Positions 24,720 to 34,545 of a DNA stretch of 64,000 bases are shown piece after piece. The position numbers and the translations under genes were made by a program. Below the pieces are notes generated by a model. It saw only the letters and a list, made by a program, of their open reading frames with translations, searched no databases and was not told the DNA's origin. The stretch is from positions 3,727,501 through 3,791,500 of the forward strand of contig NZ_AP020337.1 in assembly GCF_009176725.1 (NCBI RefSeq), read 5' to 3'. Position 1 is the first letter of the stretch. Every line of letters starts with the position of its first letter. This DNA is from Pseudomonas sp. KUIN-1 (GTDB taxonomy: Bacteria > Pseudomonadota > Gammaproteobacteria > Pseudomonadales > Pseudomonadaceae).

Positions 24720-25652
24720 TCATTCAGTCACAGGCGTCAGCACCGGTTGCCCGGCGAAAAACGCCAGCAGGTTATCGTTGACCCTCTGCACACTGTCTCT
24801 CGAAGCCTCGGGAGACAGACCTGCCACGTGCGGTGTCAGCACCACATTGCCGAGGGTCTTGAATACATCCGGCACCGTCGGTTCATCGTCGAACACGTCC
24901 AGCGCAGCACCGGCAATCTGCTCATGCTGCAGTGCACTGACCAACGCCTGGGTGTCCACCACGCTGGCGCGGGCAATGTTGACCAGAAACCCCTCAGGGC
25001 CCAGTGCTTCAAGCACCCGGGCGTCGATCAGGTGCTGCGTGCCGCTGCCACCGGGCGTGGCGATGACCAGAAAATCCGACGCGGCCGCCAGTGCCTGCGC
25101 CGTCGCATGCCAGGTGTAATCGCAGTCGCTGCGCGGCTTGCGGTTGTGGTAACCGATGACGATATCGAAAGCGGCTGCACGCCTGGCAATCGCCAGCCCT
25201 ACCGCTCCCAGACCGACGATCCCCAGACGCTTGCCTGCCAGTGACGGGCGTACCACCTTGCGCCATTCGCTGCGGCGCACCGAGGCATCGGCCTGCGGAA
25301 TGTCGCGCACCAAAGACAGCAGCAACGCCAGCGTATGATCGGCCACCGTGGCGGCGTTGACGCCTGCACCATTGGTGACGACGATGCCCCGCGCCTGCGC
25401 GGCAGGCAGATCGACCTTCTCGTAACCGGCGCCGCTTACGCAAATGATGCGCAGCTGCGGCAGTGCATCCATTTCCTCGGCGAAAAATCCCAGCGGCCCG
25501 CGTGTCACCACCGCGCTGATGCGCTGCCCGTGCGTGGCAATCGCCGCGGCGCGCAGTTCGGCCGTCGGGGCGCGAATCAACTGAAAACCGCTGCTTTCAA
25601 GAATCGGCAAATACGTGTCCAGGTTTTCCACCAGCACCAATACCGTTGTCAT
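24720..25652 (-). CDS. D-isomer-specific 2-hydroxyacid dehydrogenase (NAD(P)-dependent)
   Basis: This 310-residue enzyme probably reduces glyoxylate, hydroxypyruvate or 2-ketogluconate. The NAD-binding loop is LGIVGLGAVGLAIARRAAAF. The catalytic Arg is in NIARASVVD, the Glu in VFDDEPTVP and the His in VVLTPHVAGLS. GGAG precedes the start. It lies 109 bp upstream of the amidotransferase-like gene on the same strand and may form part of that unit. The true substrate cannot be chosen from sequence. Confidence 0.87.
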   Translation of the reverse strand: MTTVLVLVENLDTYLPILESSGFQLIRAPTAELRAAAIATHGQRISAVVTRGPLGFFAEEMDALPQLRIICVSGAGYEKVDLPAAQARGIVVTNGAGVNAATVADHTLALLLSLVRDIPQADASVRRSEWRKVVRPSLAGKRLGIVGLGAVGLAIARRAAAFDIVIGYHNRKPRSDCDYTWHATAQALAAASDFLVIATPGGSGTQHLIDARVLEALGPEGFLVNIARASVVDTQALVSALQHEQIAGAALDVFDDEPTVPDVFKTLGNVVLTPHVAGLSPEASRDSVQRVNDNLLAFFAGQPVLTPVTE

Positions 25653-25922
25653 GCGCGCTCCCGTTCGATCAGCAAAACGCTGACCTTAACGCGACTCGAC
25701 GCGCTTGTGCAGCGTCGCTGACGCCGGAACTGAAAAAAGCCTTCCCGAATACGCCGGGCGTTCATAAAGTGGACGCATTTGCCGGACAGACTCATGAGCA
25801 AGCTGACCCGGCAATCACCCAGGTGCGCTATCGTTGCGTGCAGTGACGCGACCAGCGGCTCGGGCTGGCGCGCACGCTGTTCATAAAACAGGCTTTCTCA
25901 AAAAACAAGGAAACACCCGCCC

Positions 25923-27065
25923 ATGCAAGGATTTCCCACCACCCTGTTGAAAAAGACCCTATTGGCTGCGGCTGTCATGTCGGGCCTGATGCTGTCGTCA
26001 GGCATGGCAGCGGCGGCGGACGCCCCAGGCAAGGTGCTGAGCGAGAAATACGGCCTGCCCTGGCCAGCCGTGATCGCCCATCGCGGTGCTTCGTTCGACG
26101 CACCGGAAGAAACCATTCCGGCCTACACCCTGGCGCGCGACTTGGGCGCGGACTACCTGGAAATGGACATCCAGCGAACCAAGGACGGCGTGCTGATAGC
26201 GCTGCACGATGACGTGCTGGAACGCACCACCAACATCGCTGACGTGTTCCCAACACGGGTGAAAGACCCGGTCAGCACCTTCACCCTGGCGGAGCTCAAG
26301 CAACTGGACGCCGGTTCGTGGTTCAACAAGGCTTACCCGGACAGGGCCCGCGACAGTTACAACGGCTTGCAGATCCTGACGCTGGATGAGGTCATCGATA
26401 TCGCCGAGGGCGGCGCCAACAAGCCGGGGCTGTACATCGAGACCAAGGTGCCGAACAAGTTTCCAGGTGTCGAAGCCGACCTGAAAAAACTGCTGGCCAA
26501 ACGCGGCTGGCTCGAACAGCGGCCTGCGGCAGCGGCCGGCCATGTCAACGTTGCGCACATGCCAGGACGCGTGGTCCTGCAGACGTTCGAGAAGCAAAGC
26601 CTGGAACTGCTGCAGAAAGAAATGCCGAAAGTGCCCAAGGTCATGCTGCTGTGGATTGGCGAAGGCTCGATAGAGCCCAAATCCAGCGTCGCGTTCAAGG
26701 ACTCGGGGGCCAAGGACAAGGCCAGCTATTACGCGACCCAGGAAGTCAAATCACCGCAGGAGTTCGAGCAGTGGATTGACTGGGCCAAGGCCCACGGCGC
26801 CATCGGCACCGGCCCTTCGTCGCAACTGGCCAAGGGTGGCGACCAGAGCTACATGGACCTGGTCAAACCCTGGATGAACAACCTGACCCACGAGAAAGGC
26901 ATGGTGATCCATCCGTACACGGTGGACGACGCAGAGGACTTCAAGCGGATCAGCCATGATGGCGCGGACGGCTTCTTCACCAACCGCACCGCCGAACTGT
27001 TGAAGTTCTACGGGCGGCCAGCGAAAGAAAGCATTGAAACGATTCTGAAGCGCAACGGTTACTGA
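25923..27065 (+). CDS. glpQ: Periplasmic glycerophosphodiester phosphodiesterase
   Basis: This 380-residue protein has a Sec signal peptide (KKTLLAAAVMSGLMLSSGMAAAA) and a TIM-barrel GDPD domain. It opens with WPAVIAHRGASFDAPEETIP, which holds the catalytic HR, and continues with DYLEMDIQRTKDGVLIALHDD (ExD metal ligands and catalytic His). It hydrolyses glycerophosphodiesters to glycerol-3-phosphate and an alcohol. AAGGAAA precedes the ATG by nine bases. No Pho box was seen in the 270 bp upstream, and no glycerol-phosphate transporter is adjacent. Confidence 0.9.
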   Translation: MQGFPTTLLKKTLLAAAVMSGLMLSSGMAAAADAPGKVLSEKYGLPWPAVIAHRGASFDAPEETIPAYTLARDLGADYLEMDIQRTKDGVLIALHDDVLERTTNIADVFPTRVKDPVSTFTLAELKQLDAGSWFNKAYPDRARDSYNGLQILTLDEVIDIAEGGANKPGLYIETKVPNKFPGVEADLKKLLAKRGWLEQRPAAAAGHVNVAHMPGRVVLQTFEKQSLELLQKEMPKVPKVMLLWIGEGSIEPKSSVAFKDSGAKDKASYYATQEVKSPQEFEQWIDWAKAHGAIGTGPSSQLAKGGDQSYMDLVKPWMNNLTHEKGMVIHPYTVDDAEDFKRISHDGADGFFTNRTAELLKFYGRPAKESIETILKRNGY

Positions 27066-27073
27066 TTCAGCGG

Positions 27074-27099
27074 CTGGCCGCATCCTGCGATGCGGCCAG
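27074..27099. terminator. Stem-loop between the convergent glpQ and TonB-receptor genes
   Basis: CTGGCCGCATC (27074-27084) pairs perfectly with GATGCGGCCAG (27089-27099) around the 4-nt loop CTGC. It lies between the two stop codons. No T run follows on either strand, so it may act by stabilising the 3' ends rather than as a classic terminator. Confidence 0.55.
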
Positions 27100-27103
27100 T
27101 CAA

Positions 27104-29290
27104 TCAGAAGTCGACAGTGCCCGACAGCTTGAGGGTACGCGGCTCGCCCTGAGTCAGGTAACCGCCATTGGCTGATGCCCAATAATCCTTGTTCATCAGG
27201 TTCTCGACGTTGGCACGCAGGGTCACGTCCTTCTGTGCGACGTTGAAGGTATAGCGTGCGCCCAGGTCGAAGCGGTTCCAGGTCGGGATGCTCAGGTTGT
27301 TGGCAGCATCGACATATTGCCCACCGGTGCGCAGCATGCGCGCATTGATGGCCGCGCCTTCGATCCCCGGAATATCCCAATCGGCACCGGCGTTGAACTG
27401 GAAGGTCGGCACACCCACGGCCCGATTGCCGTCGTTGCTGCCGCCGTCGGTACCGCTCACCTCGGTGTCCATCAGGGTCAGGCCGGCCAGTAGACGCAGG
27501 CCGCTGACAGGCTGGCCAAAGACGTTCATCTCCACGCCGCGGTTGCGCTGCTGACCATCACGGACATAACGCGACCCGGTGCCTTCCAGAACCTGGTAGC
27601 CGTCAGACGGTTGCTCGATACGGTACACGCCCAGGCTCGCGCCGAACGTGCCCATGTCCAGCTTGACGCCCGCTTCCACCTGTTTCGAACGCGCCGGCGC
27701 AAAGACCTCACCGGGGTTGATGGTCACCGTGTCGGGAGCCGTCGGCCCCTGGGCCAGGCCCTCGATGCGGTTGGCGTAGAACGACACATAGTGCCAGGGC
27801 TTGAATACCACCCCGTAGACCGGCGTGGTGATCGCTTCGTCGTACAGCGCATTGCGCGGGCCGCTGCCGTATTCATACCCCTGAACGCGCAGTTGCTGGC
27901 GACGCAGGCCTGCGGTCAGCAACAGGCGATCATCGAAAAAGCCCAGCGTGTCGGAGAACGCCGCACTGCGCATACGGCTCTTGCCGACAATGCCGGGATC
28001 GTTCAGATCGCCTGCGGTGAAACTGTCGAGTGCCGGGCGCTCTTGGGAGACAGGCTCGTAAAGGTTGTTGCTGGAGGTGCCGCCGAACAGATACGCACTG
28101 CGCTGTTCGGTCCAGATGCCCGACAGCCCGAAATTGAGCTTGTGACTGACCGCGCCGGTCTGCAGCTTGCCGTTGATGCCGGCCATGGCCGTCTTGTTGT
28201 CTTCATCATGCGGGATAAAGGACGGTGCGGCCGTGGTATTGCCTGCGGCATCGTGGACGGTTGGCGAGCCATATACGCCGACCTCGCGAGTGTGCTTCGC
28301 GCCCACTGCGGCATACAGCGTCCAGTCTTCGTTGAGGTCGTACTCCGCGCGGCTCATGCCGAAGGTGTCTTCGGTTTCGGTCCAGGTCCAGTTCGGCGCG
28401 TAATTGGTATCCGAGTCCGGAGCATGCGGCACGCTGGTCAGGGCGCTGTCGACAAACACCGTATTGCGGCTCTGGTTGATGCGCTGCTTCTGATAGGCAA
28501 AATCGCCGGACAGACGGAAGTTGTCACCTCGGTAATCAAGCCCCAGCGCGAACAGCTTGCTGCGATGCTCTTCATCCTCGACGCCGGTCTCGCCTTCGCG
28601 CTGCGACAGGTTGAGACGCGCGCCAAAGCGATTGCCTTCGCCAAAGCGCTGCCCCAGGTCGAGATGCTCGCCGACCCGACCGTCGCTGCTGATGTCGGTG
28701 GTGAAACGACGCGTCGGCGTATCCTGCGCGCGCTTGGGCTGCAGGTTCACGCCGCCGCCAATCCCGGAGCCGGTCGGGGTCACGCCGTTGATGAAGGCGT
28801 TGGGACCCTTGAACACTTCAACGCGTTCCAGCGCATCGGTCGATATGATCTGGCGCGGCAGTACGCCGTAGAGACCGTTGTAGGAAATATCGTCGGTGGT
28901 CAGCTTGAGGCCGCGAATGACGAAGATGCTCGAGGCGTTGGCATAGCCACTCGACTGACGCACCGATGCATCATTGAGCAATACGTCGCCGACGGTTTCG
29001 GCCTGTTGGTCCTCGATCAACTGTTCGGTGTAACTGCTCATGGTGAACGGCACGTCCATGATGTCGGCATTACCCAGAACACCCAGTTGCCCGCCGCGCG
29101 CCACCTGCCCGCCAGCATAAACCGGCGGTAGCGCGTGAGGATCGGCCTTGTCGGCACTGATGTCGGTCTCGCCCAACACCACAGGGCCGTCCTGCCGACC
29201 GGCAGCCTCTGCAGCGGCCCAGGCCGGAGATCCAATGGAACAGCAAAACGCGAGCAACGTGAGGCGCATCGGGAACGATGGGGAGTTCAT
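27104..29290 (-). CDS. TonB-dependent siderophore receptor
   Basis: This 728-residue outer-membrane protein has a signal peptide ending SPAWA, a plug domain (VGDVLLNDASVRQSSGYANA, SIFVIRGLKLTTDDISYNGL, GSGIGGGVNLQPKRA), and a 22-strand barrel ending in the expected C-terminal phenylalanine. It resembles the FhuE/FpvA class of ferric-siderophore receptors, but lacks an extra N-terminal signalling domain. The ATG at 29290 follows AGGA by eight bases. A Fur-box match lies 93 bp upstream. No siderophore genes or sigma factor are adjacent, so the ligand is probably a foreign siderophore. Confidence 0.88.
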   Translation of the reverse strand: MNSPSFPMRLTLLAFCCSIGSPAWAAAEAAGRQDGPVVLGETDISADKADPHALPPVYAGGQVARGGQLGVLGNADIMDVPFTMSSYTEQLIEDQQAETVGDVLLNDASVRQSSGYANASSIFVIRGLKLTTDDISYNGLYGVLPRQIISTDALERVEVFKGPNAFINGVTPTGSGIGGGVNLQPKRAQDTPTRRFTTDISSDGRVGEHLDLGQRFGEGNRFGARLNLSQREGETGVEDEEHRSKLFALGLDYRGDNFRLSGDFAYQKQRINQSRNTVFVDSALTSVPHAPDSDTNYAPNWTWTETEDTFGMSRAEYDLNEDWTLYAAVGAKHTREVGVYGSPTVHDAAGNTTAAPSFIPHDEDNKTAMAGINGKLQTGAVSHKLNFGLSGIWTEQRSAYLFGGTSSNNLYEPVSQERPALDSFTAGDLNDPGIVGKSRMRSAAFSDTLGFFDDRLLLTAGLRRQQLRVQGYEYGSGPRNALYDEAITTPVYGVVFKPWHYVSFYANRIEGLAQGPTAPDTVTINPGEVFAPARSKQVEAGVKLDMGTFGASLGVYRIEQPSDGYQVLEGTGSRYVRDGQQRNRGVEMNVFGQPVSGLRLLAGLTLMDTEVSGTDGGSNDGNRAVGVPTFQFNAGADWDIPGIEGAAINARMLRTGGQYVDAANNLSIPTWNRFDLGARYTFNVAQKDVTLRANVENLMNKDYWASANGGYLTQGEPRTLKLSGTVDF

Positions 29291-29382
29291 CAATAGGTCC
29301 TGCAGACAAGTTGAACGAGATCGGAAGCAACCGTCCTGGACATCACCGATCGGGTGGATGCGAAATGATATCAGATGTTACT

Positions 29383-29401
29383 GGTAATGCTTATCATTTG
29401 T
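29383..29401 (-). promoter_or_regulatory. Fur box upstream of the TonB-dependent receptor
   Basis: Read on the minus strand, the 19 bases ACAAATGATAAGCATTACC match the consensus Fur box GATAATGATAATCATTATC at 14 of 19 positions, with the core TGATAA/CATTA kept. Its position 93-111 bp before the receptor start fits iron-dependent repression. Confidence 0.7.
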
Positions 29402-29582
29402 TTACGCATGAAAAGTGAGAGGCGAGCAACGCCACGCGGGTCGTTCCCGCGCCCGGCGTTAAAAATCAGCGCGAATGGCGACCCGTGGCGTTCCGCAATG
29501 CCTTGAAACAGGTTGGCGACAGCCACAGGAGGGCGACTGTCGTGTAAGCTCACAGGCTATTGGTTTTCCCATCGAGAGGCCT

Positions 29583-30926
29583 ATGCAGTCCACTTTCCGA
29601 CGCTCGACCCTGGCATCACTTCGCGGTTTTGCCCTGCAGAGCGATGCAATCTCCATTGTTCCTTCTGCCGCCGACTATCGACGCTGCCTGCTGGAAAAGA
29701 TCGCTTCGGCCACCCGGCGCATCTACATCATCGCGCTGTACCTGCAACAGGATGAAGCCGGCCAGGAGATTCTCGACGCGCTGTACGCTGCCAAATCCGC
29801 GAGGCCGGAGCTGGATGTGGTGGTGCTGGTCGACTGGTTCCGCGCGCAACGCGGCCTGATCGGTGCCGGACGCCAGCCCGGCAACTCGACCTGGTACCAG
29901 GCGCAGAACCTCGAATACGATCAAGAAGTGCCGATTTACGGCGTGCCGGTGCAGACCCGCGAACTGTTCGGGGTGTTGCACCTCAAGGGCAGTTTGGTCG
30001 ACGACTGCGTGATCTACAGCGGCGCCAGCATCAACAACGTCTACCTGCACAAGCTCGATAAATACCGTCTGGACCGTTATCACCTGATCGAAAACGCAGC
30101 ACTGGCCGACGCTTTCCAGAATCTGGTGCAGCGGGAAATACTCTCCTCGCCGGCCGTGCACCGCCTCGATCTGCAATCGCCGCCCAGCTCACGCAGTTTG
30201 CGCAGCGAGATCCGCGCGTTTCGTGGCGACCTGAAACGCGCCGCCTACGACACCTCGGCGGGCGAAAAGGAAAACGGCGACATGCGCGTGATTCCGCTGC
30301 TTGGCGTCGGCCCGCGCAACAATCTCAACCGCGCCATCTGCGATCTGATCGCGTCGAGCAAGATTCAGCTGACCATCTGCACGCCATACTTCAACCTGCC
30401 GGTGGCCGTCACTCGCGAAATCAATCGGGCGCTCAAGCGGGGCGTGCAGGTCGACATCATCATTGGCGACAAGACCGCCAACGACTTCTTCATCGATCCG
30501 GATGAGCCGTTCAAGGTGATCTCGGCCCTGCCCTATCTCTATGAGATCAGCCTGCGGCGCTTTGCCCACAAGCATCAGAAGGCAATCGCCCAGCATCGCC
30601 TCAATGTGCACCTGTGGAAACACGGCGATAACACCTTCCACCTCAAGGGCATCTGGGTCGACCAGCGCTACACCCTGCTGACCGGCAACAACCTGAACCC
30701 TCGCGCCTTCAATCTGGACCTGGAAAACGCCTTGCTGATCGACGATCCGAAGGGCCAGTGGAGCGAGCCACGGGAAGCGGAAATCGCGCATTTGATGCGC
30801 AACACGCAGCGCGTCAACCAGTATGACGAGCTCGACACACTGGCCAACTACCCCGAAGGCGTGCGCAAGTTCCTCAAGCGTGTCAGCCGTGTGCGGGTCG
30901 AGCGACTGTTGTACCGGATTCTCTGA
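29583..30926 (+). CDS. pssA: CDP-diacylglycerol-serine O-phosphatidyltransferase (PLD-type phosphatidylserine synthase)
   Basis: This 447-residue enzyme matches E. coli PssA (451) in length and layout. It makes phosphatidylserine, the precursor of phosphatidylethanolamine, at the membrane surface. Two HKD-type motifs are present: HLKGSLVDDCVIYSGASINN and HLKGIWVDQRYTLLTGNNLN. The ATG at 29583 (MQSTFRRSTL) follows GAGAGG; the frame runs 36 codons upstream but that part is unlike the family. It stands alone and converges on ligD. Confidence 0.93.
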   Translation: MQSTFRRSTLASLRGFALQSDAISIVPSAADYRRCLLEKIASATRRIYIIALYLQQDEAGQEILDALYAAKSARPELDVVVLVDWFRAQRGLIGAGRQPGNSTWYQAQNLEYDQEVPIYGVPVQTRELFGVLHLKGSLVDDCVIYSGASINNVYLHKLDKYRLDRYHLIENAALADAFQNLVQREILSSPAVHRLDLQSPPSSRSLRSEIRAFRGDLKRAAYDTSAGEKENGDMRVIPLLGVGPRNNLNRAICDLIASSKIQLTICTPYFNLPVAVTREINRALKRGVQVDIIIGDKTANDFFIDPDEPFKVISALPYLYEISLRRFAHKHQKAIAQHRLNVHLWKHGDNTFHLKGIWVDQRYTLLTGNNLNPRAFNLDLENALLIDDPKGQWSEPREAEIAHLMRNTQRVNQYDELDTLANYPEGVRKFLKRVSRVRVERLLYRIL

Positions 30927-30939
30927 GCCCTCAACGTGC

Positions 30940-30974
30940 GGCCGGCATGCGAGCTATGATCAGGCGTGCCGGCC
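30940..30974. terminator. Stem-loop between the convergent pssA and ligD genes
   Basis: GGCCGGCATGC (30940-30950) pairs with GCGTGCCGGCC (30964-30974), with one G-T pair and a 13-nt loop. It begins 14 bp after the pssA stop. There is no T run, so its strength as a terminator is uncertain. Confidence 0.45.
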
Positions 30975-31012
30975 CACGTATCCCCTTGCAAAACCCGGAC
31001 AGTGGCCTTGCC

Positions 31013-33619
31013 TCAAGGCCGTTTCGCACCCAGTTGCTTCCACATCTTCTGCGTGATTTTGCGCCGGTTGCTGTAACCGGCCCACGGGTCGTCCTTGAGC
31101 CGCTTCAAACGCTGCTCAAGATTGGTGATGTCCCACTGTGCCGACGACTTCAGACCCGCCAGCTCATCCAGCGCGATCGGCACCGAGACCGGCAACCCTG
31201 GCCGGGCGCGTACTGAGTAGGCGGTTACGGTGCTGCCGCCGCGGCTGTTGCGCAGGTAATCGATGAAGATTTTTCCGACGCGGTTTTTCGGCCCCATGGT
31301 GGCGGTGAAGCGTTCCGGCAGCTGACGGCTGGCAAACTCGGCGATGGCCTTGGCGAACGCCTTTACCGTGTCCCAGTCTGCCTGGCGCGCCAACGGCACA
31401 ATGATGTGCATGCCCTTGCCACCGCTGGTCTTGAGGAAAGCCTCCAGCCCCAGTTCTTCCAGCACGGCGAGCACCATTTGCGTGGCCTCGATCATGCTGC
31501 GCCAGGGCAGTGCCGGATCGGGATCAAGGTCCAGCACGAAATGGTCCGGCGTTTCGATTCTGTCACGCGTCGCGCCCCAGGTATGCAGCTCGATGGCGCC
31601 CATTTGTGCAGCACCGACCAGTGCCGGCACCGAATCTATTTCCATCAGCGCGGCATGCCCGGGGTCCAGGGCACGATCCAGTTGCCTGATGTGCGGGATC
31701 GCCAGATGCTCGGCATGCTTCTGGAAAAACTGCTCACCGTCGATGCCCTCCGGACAGCGCAGCAGAGCCACGGGACGCTTGTTCAGGCAGGGCAGAATCC
31801 AGTCGGCGATGGACTGGTAAAACTGCGCCAGTTCGATCTTGCTGGTGCCGGACTTGCTGTCGATGACGCGGTCCGGATGACTGATGCCGGTGCCCGCCAC
31901 ATCAACTTTTCCCTGCGCGGCCTTTTTGCGTGCCTTGGGCGCTGCCGTTGTGGTTGGGGGCTGGCTGGCCACTTTGGCAGGCTGAGCGTCTTCACGTACC
32001 ACGTCCTTGGCGGGCTTGTCGCTACGCAGCCCGACAAAGGCAGCCTGGCGCACGATGCCTTCGCGGGTCCACTGGGCGAACTCGGCTTCGCAGACCAGTT
32101 GCGGCGCCACCCACTGCACGCCACGCGCCTGGGACGCGGAGAGCTTTTTGGCCAACGGTGAATCCTTGCGCTGCAACTTCTTCAGCTGTTTATGCAGTTG
32201 CTCAAGGCTCACTTCAGTGAACCCGGTGCCGACCCGCCCGGCATAGATCAACCCGTCCTCACCGGCATTGACCGCAAGCAACAAGGCCCCGAACGCCGAT
32301 CGGCTGCCCTGCGGCGCCGTATAGCCGACGACCACGAATTCCTGTCGCAAGCGACATTTGAGCTTGATCCAGTCGGCATTGCGCTTGCTGACGTAGGCAC
32401 TGCCGGCACGCTTGCCGATCACCCCTTCCAGGCCCATTGCCGCAGCACTCGCGACAATGTCCTGATGGCCTGCCTGAAAGGCATCCGAGTAACGCAACAG
32501 GCGACTTTTCTGTGCGTCGAGAACTTGTTTCAAGGCATCCCGACGCTGCTCGAGCGGCACTTCACGCAGGTCCTCCGCGCTCAGAAACGGCATGTCGAAC
32601 AGGTAATACAGAATGTCCTTGCTGTTGCCCGCGTCAAAGGCATTCTGCAGGCCCTGGAAGTCGGGCAGCCCCTGCTCATCGAGAACCACCACTTCGCCGT
32701 CGAACCAGCTGTCGCGCAGCTTCATGCCCTTGAGCGCCTTGACCAGTTCCGGCAGCCGCTCGGTCCAGTCATGCCCGTTGCGGGTGAACAGCCGCACATC
32801 GTCGCCCTGAATACGAGTCAGCATGCGGTAGCCATCGAATTTGATCTCGTACAGCCAGTCACCGGCTGGCGGCGCCTCCACCAGCGTCGCCAGTTGCGGC
32901 GAAAGCGCGTCCGGAAAAGCCGCTTTCGCTTTCCTGCGCGCCGGCTTTGCAGCGGGTGTTGACGCTTTTGCTGCGGCGGGTGTCGCGGCCTTGGCTTTGC
33001 TGCTTGCGGCGCTGGCCCCGGACTTTTTCGAGGTGCCGCGTTGCTTGCCGACATGAGCTCCACTGATCACGCTTTGCGGCTGCTCATGGGTGATGTCGTA
33101 CTCGGCAGCAGGTCGCGCGACGTCATCCTTTTCCTTGATCAGCAGCCACTGTTCCTTGCTGCCGCTGCCCTTGAGCCGGGTACGCACCAGCGCCCAGTCA
33201 CCGCTGAGTTTCTCGCCGACCAGGGTGAACTTGAGTTTGCCTTCCTCGTAGGTCTTTTGCGGATCACCGTGCGGCTGCCAGACACCCCGGTCCCAGACAA
33301 TCACATCGCCGCCACCGTATTGACCCTGCGGGATACTGCCCTCGAAGCCGGCGTAGTCCAGCGGATGGTCTTCGACATGCACTGCCAGACGCTTTTGCGT
33401 GGGGTCCAGGCTCGGACCTTTGGGCACGGCCCAGCTCTTGAGCGTGCCCTCCAGCTCCAGTCGAAAGTCGTAGTGCAGGTTCCGTGCGTCATGCTTCTGG
33501 ATCACGAAACCGAGCGCGCCAGGCTGCGACTTGCCTTTGCCCTTACGCTTGCTCTCCGCAGGCTCGGAGGTGATATCGAAATTGCGCTTGCGGGTGTATT
33601 CACTGGCGGGCTTGGCCAT
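31013..33619 (-). CDS. ligD: Multifunctional ATP-dependent DNA ligase LigD
   Basis: This 868-residue enzyme carries out bacterial non-homologous end joining. It has the Pseudomonas domain order: an N-terminal 3'-phosphoesterase (FVIQKHDARNLHYDFRLELE, GQYGGGDVIVWDRG), the central ligase with the nucleotidyl lysine in LYEIKFDGYRML, and a C-terminal primase/polymerase (LLRCPEGIDGEQFFQKH, FVLDLDPDPALPW with the metal aspartates). Ala/Lys-rich linkers lie near residues 190-230. ATG 33619 follows GGAG by nine bases; a GTG at 33622 is also possible. The gene is 20 bp downstream of ku. Confidence 0.95.
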   Translation of the reverse strand: MAKPASEYTRKRNFDITSEPAESKRKGKGKSQPGALGFVIQKHDARNLHYDFRLELEGTLKSWAVPKGPSLDPTQKRLAVHVEDHPLDYAGFEGSIPQGQYGGGDVIVWDRGVWQPHGDPQKTYEEGKLKFTLVGEKLSGDWALVRTRLKGSGSKEQWLLIKEKDDVARPAAEYDITHEQPQSVISGAHVGKQRGTSKKSGASAASSKAKAATPAAAKASTPAAKPARRKAKAAFPDALSPQLATLVEAPPAGDWLYEIKFDGYRMLTRIQGDDVRLFTRNGHDWTERLPELVKALKGMKLRDSWFDGEVVVLDEQGLPDFQGLQNAFDAGNSKDILYYLFDMPFLSAEDLREVPLEQRRDALKQVLDAQKSRLLRYSDAFQAGHQDIVASAAAMGLEGVIGKRAGSAYVSKRNADWIKLKCRLRQEFVVVGYTAPQGSRSAFGALLLAVNAGEDGLIYAGRVGTGFTEVSLEQLHKQLKKLQRKDSPLAKKLSASQARGVQWVAPQLVCEAEFAQWTREGIVRQAAFVGLRSDKPAKDVVREDAQPAKVASQPPTTTAAPKARKKAAQGKVDVAGTGISHPDRVIDSKSGTSKIELAQFYQSIADWILPCLNKRPVALLRCPEGIDGEQFFQKHAEHLAIPHIRQLDRALDPGHAALMEIDSVPALVGAAQMGAIELHTWGATRDRIETPDHFVLDLDPDPALPWRSMIEATQMVLAVLEELGLEAFLKTSGGKGMHIIVPLARQADWDTVKAFAKAIAEFASRQLPERFTATMGPKNRVGKIFIDYLRNSRGGSTVTAYSVRARPGLPVSVPIALDELAGLKSSAQWDITNLEQRLKRLKDDPWAGYSNRRKITQKMWKQLGAKRP

Positions 33620-33639
33620 CACCGGTCACTCCGTAGGGC

Positions 33640-34545
33640 TCAAGAGGCTTTGCTGGTTTTCTTGCGTGCGGCCGGCCGCTTGGGCCTGGGGCTGTCCTTG
33701 TCGGCCGGTTTTTCCTTCGCCGCAGGCTTGCTCGTCTTGGCTTTACCGGCCCCGCCCTTGCCCGCCAGACTGCGTCGCAGCAGGTCGGTGAGGTCGATGA
33801 CATCGGCACTCTTGCGTTCTTCCTCGGCCGGATCGGTCTCGACATCCTCGATCTCGCCTTCGTCTGCCTTGGTCTTGACCAGGTGCATGATCTTGTCCTG
33901 AAAAGTGTCGCGATACTGCTCAGGCTGCCAGTCAGCGCTCATGTCCTTGACCAGACGCTTGGCCATGTCACGTTCGCTCTTGTTCAACTTGGCGTCGGTC
34001 ACCGCGTCGCTCAGTTCCAGTGTGTCCAGTTCACGCACGTCGGCAGGCCAGCGCAGGATCACCATCACCAGCGCCGACTCCAGCGGCATGACCGCCGCCA
34101 GGTGTTCGCGGGTATGCAGCACGACGTTAGCCAGCGCGACCTTTTTGGTATCGACCAGGGTTTCGCGCAACAACGCATAGACTTTCTCGCCGCGCTTGTC
34201 GGGCGTCAGGAAATAAGGCGTGTCGATGTTCTGCAAAGGGATCTGCTGGCTGTCGACGAAGGCGAATATGTCGATGGTCTGCGTCGATTTGGGGTGCGCG
34301 GAACGAATTTCCTCCTCACTGAGTACCACATAGCGATCCTTCTCGTATGCCACGCCCTTGACGATGTTTTCGCTGGTGACTTCCTTGCCGGTGACCTTGT
34401 TGATTCGCTTGTAGCCGACCGGGTCCATGCTGCGTTTGTCGAGCCAGTCGAAGTCGACGCTGGTCGACGTTGTCGCCGAAACCAACGCGACCGGTATATG
34501 CACCAGCCCGAAGCTGATTGCGCCCTTCCAGATTGCCCTTGCCAT
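33640..34545 (-). CDS. ku: Non-homologous end-joining protein Ku
   Basis: This 301-residue protein begins MARAIWKGAISFGLVHIPVAL, the hallmark of bacterial Ku. The core ring-forming domain runs to about residue 235, then a low-complexity Lys/Ala/Pro-rich tail (LAGKGGAGKAKTSKPAAKEK) that typically recruits LigD and binds DNA. AGGAG lies seven bases before the ATG. It heads a two-gene unit with ligD, and together they can repair double-strand breaks without a template. Confidence 0.95.
   Translation of the reverse strand: MARAIWKGAISFGLVHIPVALVSATTSTSVDFDWLDKRSMDPVGYKRINKVTGKEVTSENIVKGVAYEKDRYVVLSEEEIRSAHPKSTQTIDIFAFVDSQQIPLQNIDTPYFLTPDKRGEKVYALLRETLVDTKKVALANVVLHTREHLAAVMPLESALVMVILRWPADVRELDTLELSDAVTDAKLNKSERDMAKRLVKDMSADWQPEQYRDTFQDKIMHLVKTKADEGEIEDVETDPAEEERKSADVIDLTDLLRRSLAGKGGAGKAKTSKPAAKEKPADKDSPRPKRPAARKKTSKAS

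Noticed and set aside
25646..25846. A 66-codon plus-strand frame upstream of glpQ.
   Set aside because: No ribosome site, no similarity, and it begins inside the opposite-strand dehydrogenase start region.
29124..29133. An ops-like GGCGGTAGCG inside the TonB receptor region.
   Set aside because: It lies in coding sequence on the opposite strand and is not in the leader of any operon.
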